Made by a program: the position numbers and the translations under genes. Below are positions 11,586 through 24,166 of a DNA stretch of 64,000 bases, piece by piece (within the stretch, counting starts at the first letter, position 1; each line of letters begins with the position of its first letter). Below the pieces are notes generated by a model. The model saw only the letters and a program-made list of their open reading frames with translations, was not told the DNA's origin and searched no databases. The DNA is taken from positions 10,973,001 to 11,037,000 of the forward strand of contig CM076270.1 of assembly GCA_038380795.1 (NCBI GenBank), written 5' to 3'. This stretch comes from Pyrocephalus nanus (taxonomy: Eukaryota > Chordata > Aves > Passeriformes > Tyrannidae).

Positions 11586-13599
11586 GTAAGGATTCTAGGT
11601 TTGAGCTATGATATCGCTAATTATTTTTATTTTTAGTGATTGTGTGCGATTTCTTCACTCCTGAAGTTAGGTGTAGAATATACACTTGCTTTTTGAAACT
11701 TTTGCAGTTTTACAGTGGGAATGAGAGTGAACTTCAAGTCTTTATATTTGGGACATCAGATTTGTTCTGGGAACCTTGATCAGCCAAGCATAATTTTCTT
11801 TCATTGGAGAAGCAAGGCAGTTGTTTATGGTGGGCAATGCACACAGGTTGCATTCCTGTAGCAGTCTGAACACTATCTGTGTTGACTGCGTTATAACTCT
11901 TTTACGAATCTTTTATTGCTAAAATTGCTGCTTGGTGGTGGTTAAAAGTGGATGGTATCTAGGAAATAACAAAAATGTGTTATAAAGCCCTTCTTAGGTT
12001 ACTTTTTAAGTAAAATAATATGCAGAGAAAGGGTTTGTGCTGCAAATGCTGTGTTAGTGTCCACACCAGTAACTCTTTTACTCAGTGCTGTTAATACCTT
12101 GCCTTGTAACTTGCAAGCAGCAAGGTATTTTCTACAGGGTGTTTGTATAAGCATAGTATATTAGGATGAATGTGTGTACAATGGATGCATTTTGCTTTCT
12201 ACAGCCCTTTGCACCTCATGGGTGTGAGTGGAACGCAAACTTCAGATGCAGCTTGGATTTAATTTTTTTTAATTATTAATTTAATGGCTTTTAACCACCT
12301 GGGTCGATGATTTGTAAGGTGGCAGTGGGGAGAGTTGCCACACGCTGTGCAAATCTTTCAGGAAGTTACCGGGGTTGAGGGAGATCTAACGACAATATTG
12401 GTTTACATTCCAGCGGAGACAGCAGCTGTGTTGACACTTGCCAGAATGGCAAAGCAGCCACAGCTCCTCTGTGTGTGCGCGTGTATTTCTGGGGAAAAGG
12501 CTTCGAGTGCAGGGCATGGGGCGCAAGCCCCGAAGCAGACAGAAGCTCAGCCACTTGGAAGAGAAAACAGAATAGAAATTGGAAGGCCGAGCATAGCTAG
12601 GAGATGCGATAGCTGGCGAGGGAAAGCATGTTAAAAGTACACACCTGGGGCTTGCACGCCTGGGATGGTGGGTTTGTGACTCGGGGAGAGCAAGGGGTAA
12701 AGTGAAACCAGTGTGCTCTCTCTGTGCCCCTCCGCAGGGAGCACGTGTGGGTCCTTGCTGCTGCTGCCGCCGTGCAAGAGACCCAAACGGGTGACTCTTT
12801 TCTTCTCTCCTCCTAGGTTAATTATAAACTCTTAAATGTGGAGAGAGTGCTTCTTGGAGTGTTTACTTGGTGTTAATGGCTGCTATCTGATCAACTTTTG
12901 CTGAATAGCAGCGGTGGGGCTGTGGAGTCCCTATGGTTGACTTGCTGGGCTCATCTGTCAGAAGCAATGCGCTCAGGAGCGTTCTCGCTCCGCTTAAATG
13001 CTGCTCATCATTGTTGCTGTCAGGGGAAGTTTTTAAAAGGCTTTAGCTCTGGGGTTTTTTTTTTTCTCTCTTTTTTTCCTCCCACCATCCCTTTTCCCTC
13101 CCTGTATTTGAGCAAGGTGCACCAAATTTGTTCGTCCAGCGAAGCATTGTACGCTGGGGAGGGAAAACTCGATTAGCATTGAATTGGCTTCATTTCTGAA
13201 GAAGAGCAGCCTTGCTAATGACTCGTCTCAAAAGAGAGGGAGACTTGTTAATGCTCAATTAAAATATATTGGTGATGATGGACCTTGCCCATCCTAAGCT
13301 TGCAAACAAGAAGTAGGCTTTGGCATGGTTTCCTTAAAAAAAGTAAAAATATAAAGCTCTTACTGTGCAAATAGAAGCAGCACATTGTTGTTATTGGTGC
13401 TTGCTGTTGTTCAGATTTTAGAGCTGTTGCTGGGTTGGTCATAAGGCAGCCATACCGACTCATGAAAAACTTAGTATAGACTATATTTTGGGTTTAAAAA
13501 TAGACAAAACCTTAGGAGGGGGCAATTTTTTTTCTTTTTCCCCATACCAAACCCAAGTTTTAAAATGGACAGCAAGGAGTATTCTCTTACCTGAAGCCC

Positions 13600-13621
13600 T
13601 TTTTTTTTTTTTTTTTTTTTT
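13600..13621. repeat. Poly-T tract (T22)
   Basis: An uninterrupted run of 22 T on the + strand about 2 kb into the deltaN intron. No flanking retroelement body was recognised. Confidence 0.9.
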
Positions 13622-14024
13622 GGGGTACTCTGCCCAGCCGCCCCAGGTTGCTCGCAGCTAGCTTGCAGATGCTGAGCTGTGCCCTCCTCACCCACGGGCT
13701 GTGCAGTGTGCTCTGCCCTGCAGCTTGGGAACCGGCCCTTGCGCGAGCCCCGGTTCGGGCTGCGTGCTCAGAGTGGTGAGCTCACACCATTGCCCACAGC
13801 CTTTTGACGCCCATGCCTGCAAGCGTGGTGCTGAATGCCATGGTGAGATGAGGTGTTCCTCCCAAATGGGTAAAATCTCCCTGAGAAAAGCTGAGAGAGG
13901 GAACAAGGGTGTTGAAGTGAATCATATCCCTGAGAGGCTGGAGGTGGAACCTGCCTCAACCACTTTTCCAGCTTATTCTAACCCACCATTTGATCTGGGT
14001 CAGCTGCAAGAATGATTAAACTCT

Positions 14025-14085
14025 TTGCTGGCAGAGCACTGGACTTGATGACCCTGGAGATCTGTTCTTGTGTTTTTATGAGTAG
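14025..14085 (+). repeat. Possible CR1 LINE 3' end fragment
   Basis: The stretch around GGACTTGATGACC followed by TTCTTGTG and TTTTATGA resembles the 3' end of chicken-type CR1 elements, where a GACTxGATGA segment precedes the terminal TTCTATGA-like repeats. Similarity is partial and judged from memory. If real it is a short, 5'-truncated fragment, which is the usual form of CR1 in birds. Confidence 0.3.
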
Positions 14086-16769
14086 ATGTGAAAAGAAGAG
14101 AAACACTGGGGTAGTTATCATAGGGTGATGAGGTGCTGATGAACAGGAATCCTTTGAATCTCACTGTGTCTTCCTGCCTCATCTCCACATCTGGAATTTT
14201 GTGTTGTATACAAACGTTTGTGGGGAGGCATGCACAGAATTGGGTGTGAAGGAGAGTATCTGCAAGTTTGTCCAGTCTTGTCCAAGTTTCCTGGGTGCTG
14301 GGAGGGGGAGGATGAGAGCAACAGAGATTCCCTTTAGGAATTCTGGACTCTTCTGCAGTTTGGCTGAGATGACGCAGAGTTTGGAGTGTTTGCTAAAATC
14401 AAATTAAATCATTGCCAAAAGAATAAACACATCTTGTTCAAACACTGATAAGAAATATGTGCCATGACTCTTGATTATATCTGTCATCCTTCTCAGAGAT
14501 CTTCCTGCTCTTTGTGGGAGACAAATTAAAGAATCTTTTTCCGTTAAGATTTTTATCGTAGTTTTGGGAGGGGAGAGGGGGAAACTACTTTTATACTAAG
14601 AGAACTTGTGCAGTGCTTTATGATTTTTTGGCAGCATTCCTTCACACTAGAAAAACTAAATACAGATGGCTGCAAATGTGTTTGAGGGTTAGGATGGCCT
14701 GCTCAGAAGGATGCATTTTTGGTTCTGTTCTTCCTTTCCATCATAGCTTTTAAAATAATAATTCAGATGCCTGTGTTTGGGCTTTAGTACCCTGGATGTG
14801 AGTTCTCTTTGCAGAAGCAGGCATGTGGGACTGTGGGGTGGCCTAGAAGGATGTTCTGAGGGAGCTGGGCCTACTCATTGAGAAAAATGTTTCTTGCACC
14901 TGTCTGGAATATTGGTTCGGCAAACATTAGTTTCAGGTTAAGGAATCTGGGGGTTGAGACGTAGCTGATTTTTTTGAGCATCAGCTTCATGGGTGTGCAG
15001 TGGAACTATGACTGGGGCTTATCATCCTTGCTGTCAGCATGGATTTGGCTGAAAACTACCAAAGGACAAAGCCATGGCTTTCCTTGGCTGTTTTTGCCAC
15101 ATAGCGGTAGTCACACCAACTCCCCTCCTGCTGCCCCTTCTCTGTGGCCCTTGGCCAGACCTAGGGTAAAGGAAGCAATCTCTGAGGGATGCTACCTGGT
15201 CACTGCCCAGGAGAGCAGCCCACCTGCTCCCTTCCTGCAGTCTGGAGGTACAGAAAGAAAAGCTTATCTCTGCAGTACTCTCTGTACCCCACATCTTGGA
15301 GAAAGTACTTGAATAGATGCTATACCAAGCCTAGTGCGTTTCTCAAGGAAGATTGTTTTAGCTAAACCTGACCACTCCTGGTCCTATTTGTGACGATGTC
15401 TTCGAGCTCTGCTGACTCTGAGCAGGCAAACAACTCCAAGTCCCTGCGGGAGGAAAACTCTCCCTGAGCTGTGCAGGATTCAGGTACGAGTGCCATGCCT
15501 TTCAGTGGTCTTTCTTTATTTAAATATTATCAATACCCCACGTTTGGGCGCAGTCTGTCATTAGGAGCAAGGAATAGGGAGATGTATTGGAGGTTGTGGT
15601 CCCTTATTGTGTCCAGCTGCAATTCCATCTACGCTTCTTGTGTTCATCCTTTTGGTTTTCCTGTAATTGCTCTTATGGGATTCAAGTCTTTTTCATGTGA
15701 TGACATCTGTGCAGGCTTGTGAGGCATTTTTCTTATCCTTGGGCTGCAAAGGTCTTCTGCAAGGATGTAGAGGCCCTTATAACCAGGTTCCTTGTCCTCT
15801 GAGAGGTTTTAAAACTTCATTCCAGTTGCAAGGTTTGACCTGAGGTAGAAAAGCCTGAGGTCAGATATGCATGTATCTTTTGTTTGGAGAGACTAAGTGG
15901 ATGCTACTGCCCATTTTGCCAGTGAAGAGGGAGAAGTAGACAGAGAGATGGGTAATAGGAAGCTGAGACCTGCCTCTTGCCATGTGCTCCTATCTCCCTC
16001 TAGGCTGAAACAAGGGGATCATGCTGGGGGAGAAGCATAGGGAAGGGAAAGAGTTGAGTGAGGTCCAACCCCTCATTGGAGCAGGTTTGTTTATAGGTGG
16101 CTTTTTGTTCTATCATAGGGTACCAGGAATTTTTTGTGATAGTAGAGGTAATGTGACCCCCATATTGAGCAGTGAATTGAGGAGTTTACCTGTAGAAATC
16201 CTCTCCTTGCTTTTAAGATGGAAGGACCTCAGCAGTCTAAGGCTGTGGGTGTCGCCCAGAAGTAAGTGATTGTAACCTGCATGTGGGTGGAAAGAATGAA
16301 ACGTGTTCTTCATTACACAGAAATGAAACCTGATGACATTCGACCATCTGCACAGCTCTGTGTACGGCACGCAGTACCTGTGCAGAAATCAGAATAGTTT
16401 GACTGTGCGTAAAGTGTTGGTACTGCTCAGTACATGCTTTGGGGTTTGCACAGCTGTGCAATTACACTAGACATTGGATTGGAAATTGCATCTTCATTTT
16501 ACAATTTTTTATGCCCAAAAGAAGCATTAGTAAGCAGTATGAAATTAGGGACAGCTGATCTCAGTTTCTTGCTTCATTTAGTAAGAAACTGATACTAGGT
16601 GTTTTCTAGAATGAAAGTTTTTCGATGTGAGAGATGAAAGAGAGCTGCCATTGCAGCGTGGTCAGGATGTTCTACATCTTGAACTGGTTGCAACTGATGA
16701 TCCAATTTGTTTGCTGTAAGTTGGCCTTGGTTGAGACAGAATGAAAGTATCCATATGTATATATTGCCT

Positions 16770-16777
16770 TGTTGTTG

Positions 16778-16821
<44 letters not shown>

Positions 16822-16822
16822 T
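16770..16822. repeat. (TTG)n(TTA)n compound microsatellite
   Basis: About four TTG units followed directly by about fourteen TTA units, giving a pure trinucleotide tract of about 53 bp. It is intronic and noncoding; length polymorphism is likely. Confidence 0.95.
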
Positions 16823-19800
16823 CCCCTTCCCTGGGCATAGAGAAACAACAGAAAGGAACTTTTTCTGCCTTGTGAGTTTCAGCCCATTTAGTGGCAACCT
16901 TTTGTCTTGCATTTGTCCAGTTATGCCAAATGGAAGGGTTTATTCCCAGTTATGGCTCTGTTTACCGTGAGATAGAAGCATCACTAGTTCTGTGAAGAAG
17001 ACGTGGCTTCTGCAACAGGAAAGCTGTGGATATGGGATGTGAGAGGGTGTAAACCATTTGCTTTGCTCTTTCTTTCCTCTGGAAGACGGTTATAACTAGT
17101 GGAGAAACTACTTATTTCATTATCGTGAAGGGCTGAATAAAAGTGGGTGTTGCCTGGCTCAAGGCAAATTTTAAATTCTATTTACAAAATGTTCCCACTG
17201 AAAAAAAAAATCTGGAAACGCTTCAGAAAGGAGCTCCTGCACCAATGGATTTGTGCTAGACATTGTTAAACCCTGTTATTTTTCTGGCACTGCCTCCAAC
17301 GCGTCTTGAGAATGTGCAGAGTAGGCAATAAAATGAATGCAACTCTTTTAAAGCGAGGTTGCATAAATCATCAGAAAGGAAAGGAGCTTCTCGTACACTA
17401 ACAGCAATACTCACTCCATCCTCTCCAGCAGGGAAGTGAGCTCAAGCTCTTTGTGCCACTTGGCCTGGATTAGTGTTAAGTCACTTTTGGTATCAAGTGG
17501 AATTAAGAGGAAAATAATTTCTCTCCAAGGGTTTTAAGGTTCAACTTTTTTTTTCCCTGATGAGTTTTCTAGATTATTTGTCTCAGTGCCATGATCACCT
17601 TGCAGTCCCTTGTCAACTATCCAAGGCCCTGATCTTTGGAGTGTTATGTGAGCCCAGCCATGATTTGGCATGTGGGTGGGTCTCTCCAAGTGAATAAACT
17701 TGCTGTTCTTCAAAAACTTCCTGTTTTGTTTTAATTTCTTCGGTTATAGTAGTAAGTGACTTCTGAGGAAAATATTCTAATCTTTAGTATTCCAGTCAGA
17801 GCTTCCCATCAGAGCTTTGCTGTGCTAGAAGGGGAACCTGTAACTGTCAGATGGATTAAAGAGATGCTTCCCAGTAGGAGCAGACCGTGGCGTAAAGCCT
17901 CAGTAGAGCAGCCCAGAACAAGACTTTGCAAGTGATGATTTAGCTGTGAGCTGCTGAGAAGAAAGGTTCACCCCTACATTTCTCTGCCCTAATTCTTATA
18001 AACACACTGGCTCCTGGGGGAGAATCCCAGCTCTCTTCTGAAGAAGAGTCTATCAGAGGCTTTCCAGGGTTAGCTTACCTGCTTGCAGCTACCTTGAGCA
18101 AGGAGCAAATAGAGCAGGATGACATTTAAGGTGATTGGGCTTTTACTTCTGTAAGGCTTCTAATATAAGGAGCAAACTCATCGAGAAATTACTTTTCAGG
18201 AAGTTGTAGATAAGACATATGAAAGCTTCAGTTCCTTGATGTTGGCAAAGTAAACTTGTATCTTCTTCAGGAACTTGAATCTAAACTCAGTAGTATTTAA
18301 CATTACTGACCATTGTTATCAGCAAAATGTGGGAGATGGGTTGGCGAGCGGTTTGGTGGCTGCTTTTTTTGTTGTTGTTCCTGTTGGATTTTATTTTTTG
18401 ATTTGTACTAGGTTTGAATGATTATGGAGTTGATCCAAGAACACTCAGTGATATTGTTGTATTTTTGCAAATCCCCTGTCACTGCTGTTTCACCTGGAGT
18501 CTTAATGGTACAGCTAAAGGAATAGTGTTTTAGCCAGGATGTGCATGTTAGTATCTAGAATAGATGGCTCGAGGTGTGATATATTTCTGGGCTTGTGTTC
18601 AGCCGTCTGCTCTGTTTGGAAGTGGACCCAAGTGGCAAGGCTGAGCATGCTTGAAAATTAATGCATTGATTGGAGTCCAGCAGCCTCTTGGGATCAATTC
18701 CAGAGTTTGGATCCGGATTAAACTTTCCCCCAAGGACTTTGGGAAGTGGTATACAAGGGGACCTGGTGAAATTTGAGATAAGTCCAACTTCCTCAAGATG
18801 GCAAGAAGATGAATGTTTTTACCAAGGGCAAGAGAGTGGGAGGAAACGCCCAGTTTAGGGAGGGAAGGGGAAATATTTTATGGTGGGGTAGTGTCTGGGA
18901 ATGAAAGGGATGGATTGTGTCTTGGCAGATACAAATCTTTCAGTTTTAATCCACATCTAGGAAGTAAATACAAAGAATCTTGCTGACTTCTGGGAATGGG
19001 GAGAGGGAGGAGGTGCAGTGCTGGGCTTTTCAGCTGTGCTGCTGAGGCAGAAATCCCTGTGCTGCAAAGCTGAAGTCCAGCTGCATAAGAGGATAATGCA
19101 CAGGGCTGGAGCACAGTGCCTCAGGAGCAGAGTCAGGAACAATAGGAATAGGTGGATACCAAAAAAAGTGTTGAGTCAGCAAATGGATCTCTGCTGTATG
19201 GGAAATGACTTTAAAGTGTTTAGTCATTTTGTTTAGTTGTTTTGGGTTTTTTAGTTAATGTCATGATGTCTCTGGGCATCACAGAAGTCTTTTTTGGGGT
19301 GTTATTGCTCAGAGAACATAAAAAAATTCTGACTGATTGCTCTGTAAAACTTGGATTCTGCAGATTTGTCTTGGAGACTCAGGAGCCTCTGCAAGCCTCT
19401 ACTGTGATTTCTCACTGCTGCAGTTTTACTCTGCATTTCATCCATATCCTAGGAATTGGTTCCATCAGGAACACTGATGGTGACTGTCTAGAAATAGATT
19501 TCCCTCCACCCTCTTTTAGCAGCAGAAAAGCGTGCAAGAAGTTCTTAAAAAGGAAACTAGAACATACACTGGCTAGGTGAGATCTAATACTTTGCAAACA
19601 GGAAACTACTACTTGAATAGTAGGGTGGGAAAGCTGTTGAGAGGAGCCTTGGTCAGTCTGATGAGTTGTGTGTCTGAAAGGAACTGTGATGTTGAAGTTG
19701 AAGGAGTAGGGAGTTTAACAAGGTATTGAATGGAAATTAGTAGGTATGTTGCTACTCAAAAAATCTGGAAGAACCCCTTTCTGTCTTTTGGCTATTGAAA

Positions 19801-20221
19801 TCACATGAATCAGGGTAAGGGGGGACAAATAATGAGAAATTCCTTGCAGTTAGCTTAGCTAACTTGCTTATTGCAAGAAGCAACCAATAAAATCATGGAA
19901 GGTCTGTTTTAGGAGAGTATATTCCCATCTTTCTGTTAATGTGATTCCATAATAAACAATGAACCTGTCAACTTCTCACTTTACACAGGGAAAGGTCTGT
20001 CCAGCTGAGTACCTCTCATGTTAATCTCTGAAGCTGTGCCTTGTATAAGTGACTGTGGCACCATGTGTCCTGGTGTTTACTGAAGTCAGTAGTATTGGAC
20101 AGGAGGAAAATACTGAAAACTGGGCTTAGTTGTCCTGTTAAGACATTAGGTCCCATATCAGAGAGCCTGTTGGAAATCCTGTGTGTGCAGAATATGTGGC
20201 AAGGTGATTTAAATGGGGAAA

Positions 20222-20320
20222 ATATTGGATATTAAATATTAAAATTAAAAATATTTCATTTATGTTTAAATAAAAATTTAAAAATAAATATTAAATATTC
20301 CTCAATATTTAAATTGGGGG
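20222..20320. repeat. AT-rich, self-complementary block
   Basis: About 100 bp that is mostly A and T, rich in AATATT, TTTAAA and ATTTAAAT words. The word ATTAAATATT occurs twice, near each end. Many segments are palindromic and could form alternative foldbacks. The flanks have ordinary composition. Confidence 0.8.
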
Positions 20321-22062
20321 AAATATTCTTGAAGTTTGTAAAGCTGATGCAGTAAAGTTACTGTGGAAGAAGCCTCGGCTTTGCATGCGCATTGTGTCTG
20401 TATACTCTCACACACCCGTCTCTTAAAGACCAGCTTTTGGGTCTGTTGTATGCACAGCCTGGCATCTTTGGAAAATGCCATCTAGAACTCCTGCTCACCT
20501 CTGAGTAGGTTGCAGCAGTGATGTGAAGCTGTTTCTGATGTGCACCCCAGAGGCTGGGTGGTTAGGGGTGTCTCCTGCCTGTGTGTGTGCGCTGCTGTAC
20601 TGAACCCCAGCAGATCCCTGGCGTGCAGGCAGTGACAGCTTGGTATAGACCAGGAGCTGCTTTAATACAAAAAATAGTGTTGGAAGGCAAAGCCTTGCCT
20701 CCTTTTGTTCTCTGCAATTGGGATATAATCAGAATTTGGCATCCAGTCCTCTTGACTCCCCCACTCAATCTTGAAAGCTTTTCAGTCTGCTTTTTGGTGT
20801 CCCAGGCTTTTGAGAATATCATCCAGGAGTTTTCTTGCCTGATTTGGACAGATGAAATGGCCAAATATAATAGAAAATCCAGTAGATCTTTCTTTTAGGA
20901 CTCTGATGGTGCCGTGTAACCCCTTTCCCCTGCTTGCTCTAACATGTTTTTATTTGCCCTTTGCCCTCCTATAACTCTTCTTATGAATTCTTATATTCCG
21001 CAGTTGCACCATGCTTCAAAGAGTGGGCGTGGGGGGTTTATGTGTGAGGCTTCTGATTTTTTTTTTCTTTTTTCTTTTTGGTATGTGTTTAACTGCTTGA
21101 CTTATTTAACTTGCAGATGATCTGAATTTCTTGTTCTGACTAAAATGCTACCTAGCTGGAGTATTTTAGCTTGGTGTCTGAAAGATGATGCATTCTGATT
21201 TTATTGAGCATAGTGTTGAATTTGGGAGCTCAGTTCAACTCCTGGTGCTATTCTGACCCTGGTTATTCATTGTCCTTGTGCCCTTTGGCCATACTTTGGT
21301 AGTTACCATGTCTGCAGCCTTTCACTGTGGATGACACACAGATATCCTGTCCAGCCTAAGCTGCCCTCTCAACACAATAAAATGCTGCATGTCTGAAATT
21401 ACTGATAACATCAGTGGTTACTGTCCAGTAAAGAGTTCAAGAAAAAAGGCAGCTTTAATCAACTACTCGAGTTTTCCTCTCCAGCCCCTGCTTCTCCTCC
21501 CCACTTCCCAGTTTGTATTTTAATTGGTTCCTCTTACGTTGAAAATTTTATTTTTTTATCCAACTTTTCAACATAGTTTTACAAACTTAGCACACAGGAT
21601 TTCTGGGCACCTGGCTGAGCTGTGTCCCTACAGTTGTTATCAGCCGCTGAAATCACGCAAAAAAAGCCTTGCTGAGATCTTGCAGTCTTTTTCTAGTTTT
21701 TCTGATGCTGGTCTTTGTCTTCATTATGTTTACATCTCTTGAGAGCGTGAGGGGGTGCTTTTCCAATTTGTCTGTATTAATGGCTCTTCAGATCTTTGTT
21801 GTCATTGTGTTGTCCAGCTGGTCATGGGAGAACTTAGAAAACTCTTGGCCTCTCTTTCACTTTTTTAGGAAATTGAGTTGTTTGGGTTATTAATCGATTT
21901 CCTTTAAGATCATGGAGTTCTAATGTCTCATGAAAACATATAAATAAGAAAAAGAGGAGGGAATAGCACCAGGGAAACCATACTATATCATCTCTGTGAA
22001 ATGCATGAAATCATATTAAATTGCTGAGCACAAGCTCAGAGTCAAGAAATGACTGTGTTGCT

Positions 22063-22083
22063 GGGGGGGGGGGGAAGGGGGGG
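22063..22083. repeat. G-rich homopolymer tract
   Basis: G12, AA, then G7 on the + strand. The four or more adjacent G3 runs could fold into a quadruplex. It is intronic. Confidence 0.9.
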
Positions 22084-24137
22084 TGGATTTTGGACTTTTC
22101 CTGTTGGAAACTGTCTGCATTTTCAAAATAACTAAGCATAGCCTATATTCTCTAATGAAAGTGTTTCATATTCATGAAAGAGGGGGTTTTTTATGTTTTA
22201 GGAAGACCTTATGGTCTAAATACCATGAAAAACACAGACTTTCAGAACCCATTGTTTTCTATGCAAGTAGAACTCTTTTTGAGAGCCTAATTCTGAATTA
22301 TTATTTTAAGAGCCTAAAATACTGCTCTGGGGAAGTCAGTGATATTATTTTCATATATATTGGAAAATATTTAGAAGCATGTACACAATGTAGGATGTCC
22401 AGCCTTAATATTTGTGTGAAGTGGGATGCACTGTCATTTTGATAATGCTCGAATTAGACAAGGTCTTTTACATGAACCTGTGGCAGGTGGTAGGAGTCAG
22501 GAATTACAGGCATTCCTGCTTTGGGCTGTGCTTGTTTTAAAAGGCACCTTGCTTCTGGCTGAAAAACACTTCTTGCTAAGTTAAATTAATTAACCAAGGG
22601 GCAAAACTCAAACTTTAGCTAAAAAGGAAAACAATTACAGCTGGGGGAAAAAAGATGACTCCAAAGCTTACAGCCCTTATGGTTGGACAGAAACTTGCTC
22701 TCACATTGCTTTTCATTAATTTGTCTCATTCTCAAAGTCCACGTATGCAGGCAGGTATTTGTAGGCTTAAACTTGAACATGAAGTTTTGCTGAGTTCAGC
22801 AGAACTGTGCCACAGTGAGACATGTGATCTACAGCCTTACTGGGTATGACTCTTAAAACTGTGCTGCTTTTGTAAATCTAAGGGGTGTAGATGTGGCATG
22901 ACGTGCATACTGGAATGGCTCATCCCAGTGGAAAGCGCAGAGACTTTTCTTCCTCCCTTCAATATACAAGCCATACTGTTTTTCAAGTGTGATGGCATGT
23001 GTTTGCAAATTGCTGATGTGCACTGATCTCTCCTGTTTGTGTATGTAATGTGTTGTCCATCAAGTAGGCCATGGGGCTGTTTGGCGACTGCTGGGAGGGA
23101 AGGGATGGTCTTTAAGTGGGCAGAACAGGGAAGTTTTTAAACTTATGTATCTGAACCTTAAACGTAGTGGTGTGATTTCAGTTGGTTACTTAATGCTGGG
23201 ATTTTTTTGGTGGGGAGAGGGTAGTTGTTGGGGTTGGGTTTGGTTTTCTTGAGTTTTTTTCTCCTCCCCAGCTGGTTGAAATGGACTGTTTTCCTTAGAC
23301 TTTCCTTATGTGTTTAGGTGGTGCTGGAAGCTATCCAGGCAACTGCTGGGATTATCTTACTACTTAACATGAAATACCTGTGCAGGAAAATTGTGTGTGT
23401 CACTCATGGCATTTTGGTTTTTATTCTTCTTGGAAGAAGAACGTTTATTTCTTTATTAGTCTTAAATTAAGTTTCTTACAATCACTGTGGTTGTACATAT
23501 TGCACAGCCTGTAGATCTCAAATAGATTCCCTTCTAAATAATACAGGAGGTGGTATGCAGAAATATTTGTGCTCCCTGCTTAAGGATTGAATTGAGCTGA
23601 GGAGATGCTGTTTGATTATGCTGCAGCAGGTCTAAGGGCCATGATGGGAGTGACTGACTCCAGGGCCTTCCATGCACTCCATCACACTGGGAACCTGTTA
23701 CACCACTAGGATGGGAAATACCTCCTCACTTCCTGGAAAATGCAATGTTCCAACAGTAGGATTATTCAAATCAGATTTAGTTCTATTATAGTGCCTGGAA
23801 ACCTATCTTGGTAACAGTTGATATCTTTGGTTCAACCAAAGTTATCTGCTCTCTCACTCTCTGCATTGAGTATTCGGTGCACATTATCGTTTTATCTGAG
23901 GATTTCCGAGTCCTTGGTGTATTCAGCTGAACAGTAGCTCTGGGGAAAAACCTCTTCAAAACAGACCCACAGGATTTGTGTTCATTTTAGAAGTGGAGCT
24001 GGAGGGAGTGCTGCCAAGTTGGTGTTGAAATGATTGTACACATCTTCCCCTCATGGCTTGGAGGGACTAGAGCAGTGTCCAAACTGAGTTTGTTCCTCAT
24101 AAAGAAATATTTTAGTGTGTGTCTTCCTCTCTCTCTT

Positions 24138-24166
24138 TTTTGTTTGTTTGTTTGTTTGTTTTGTTT
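24138..24166. repeat. (TTTG)n microsatellite
   Basis: About seven TTTG units with one slip near the end, in the deltaN intron. There is no evidence of function. Confidence 0.9.
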
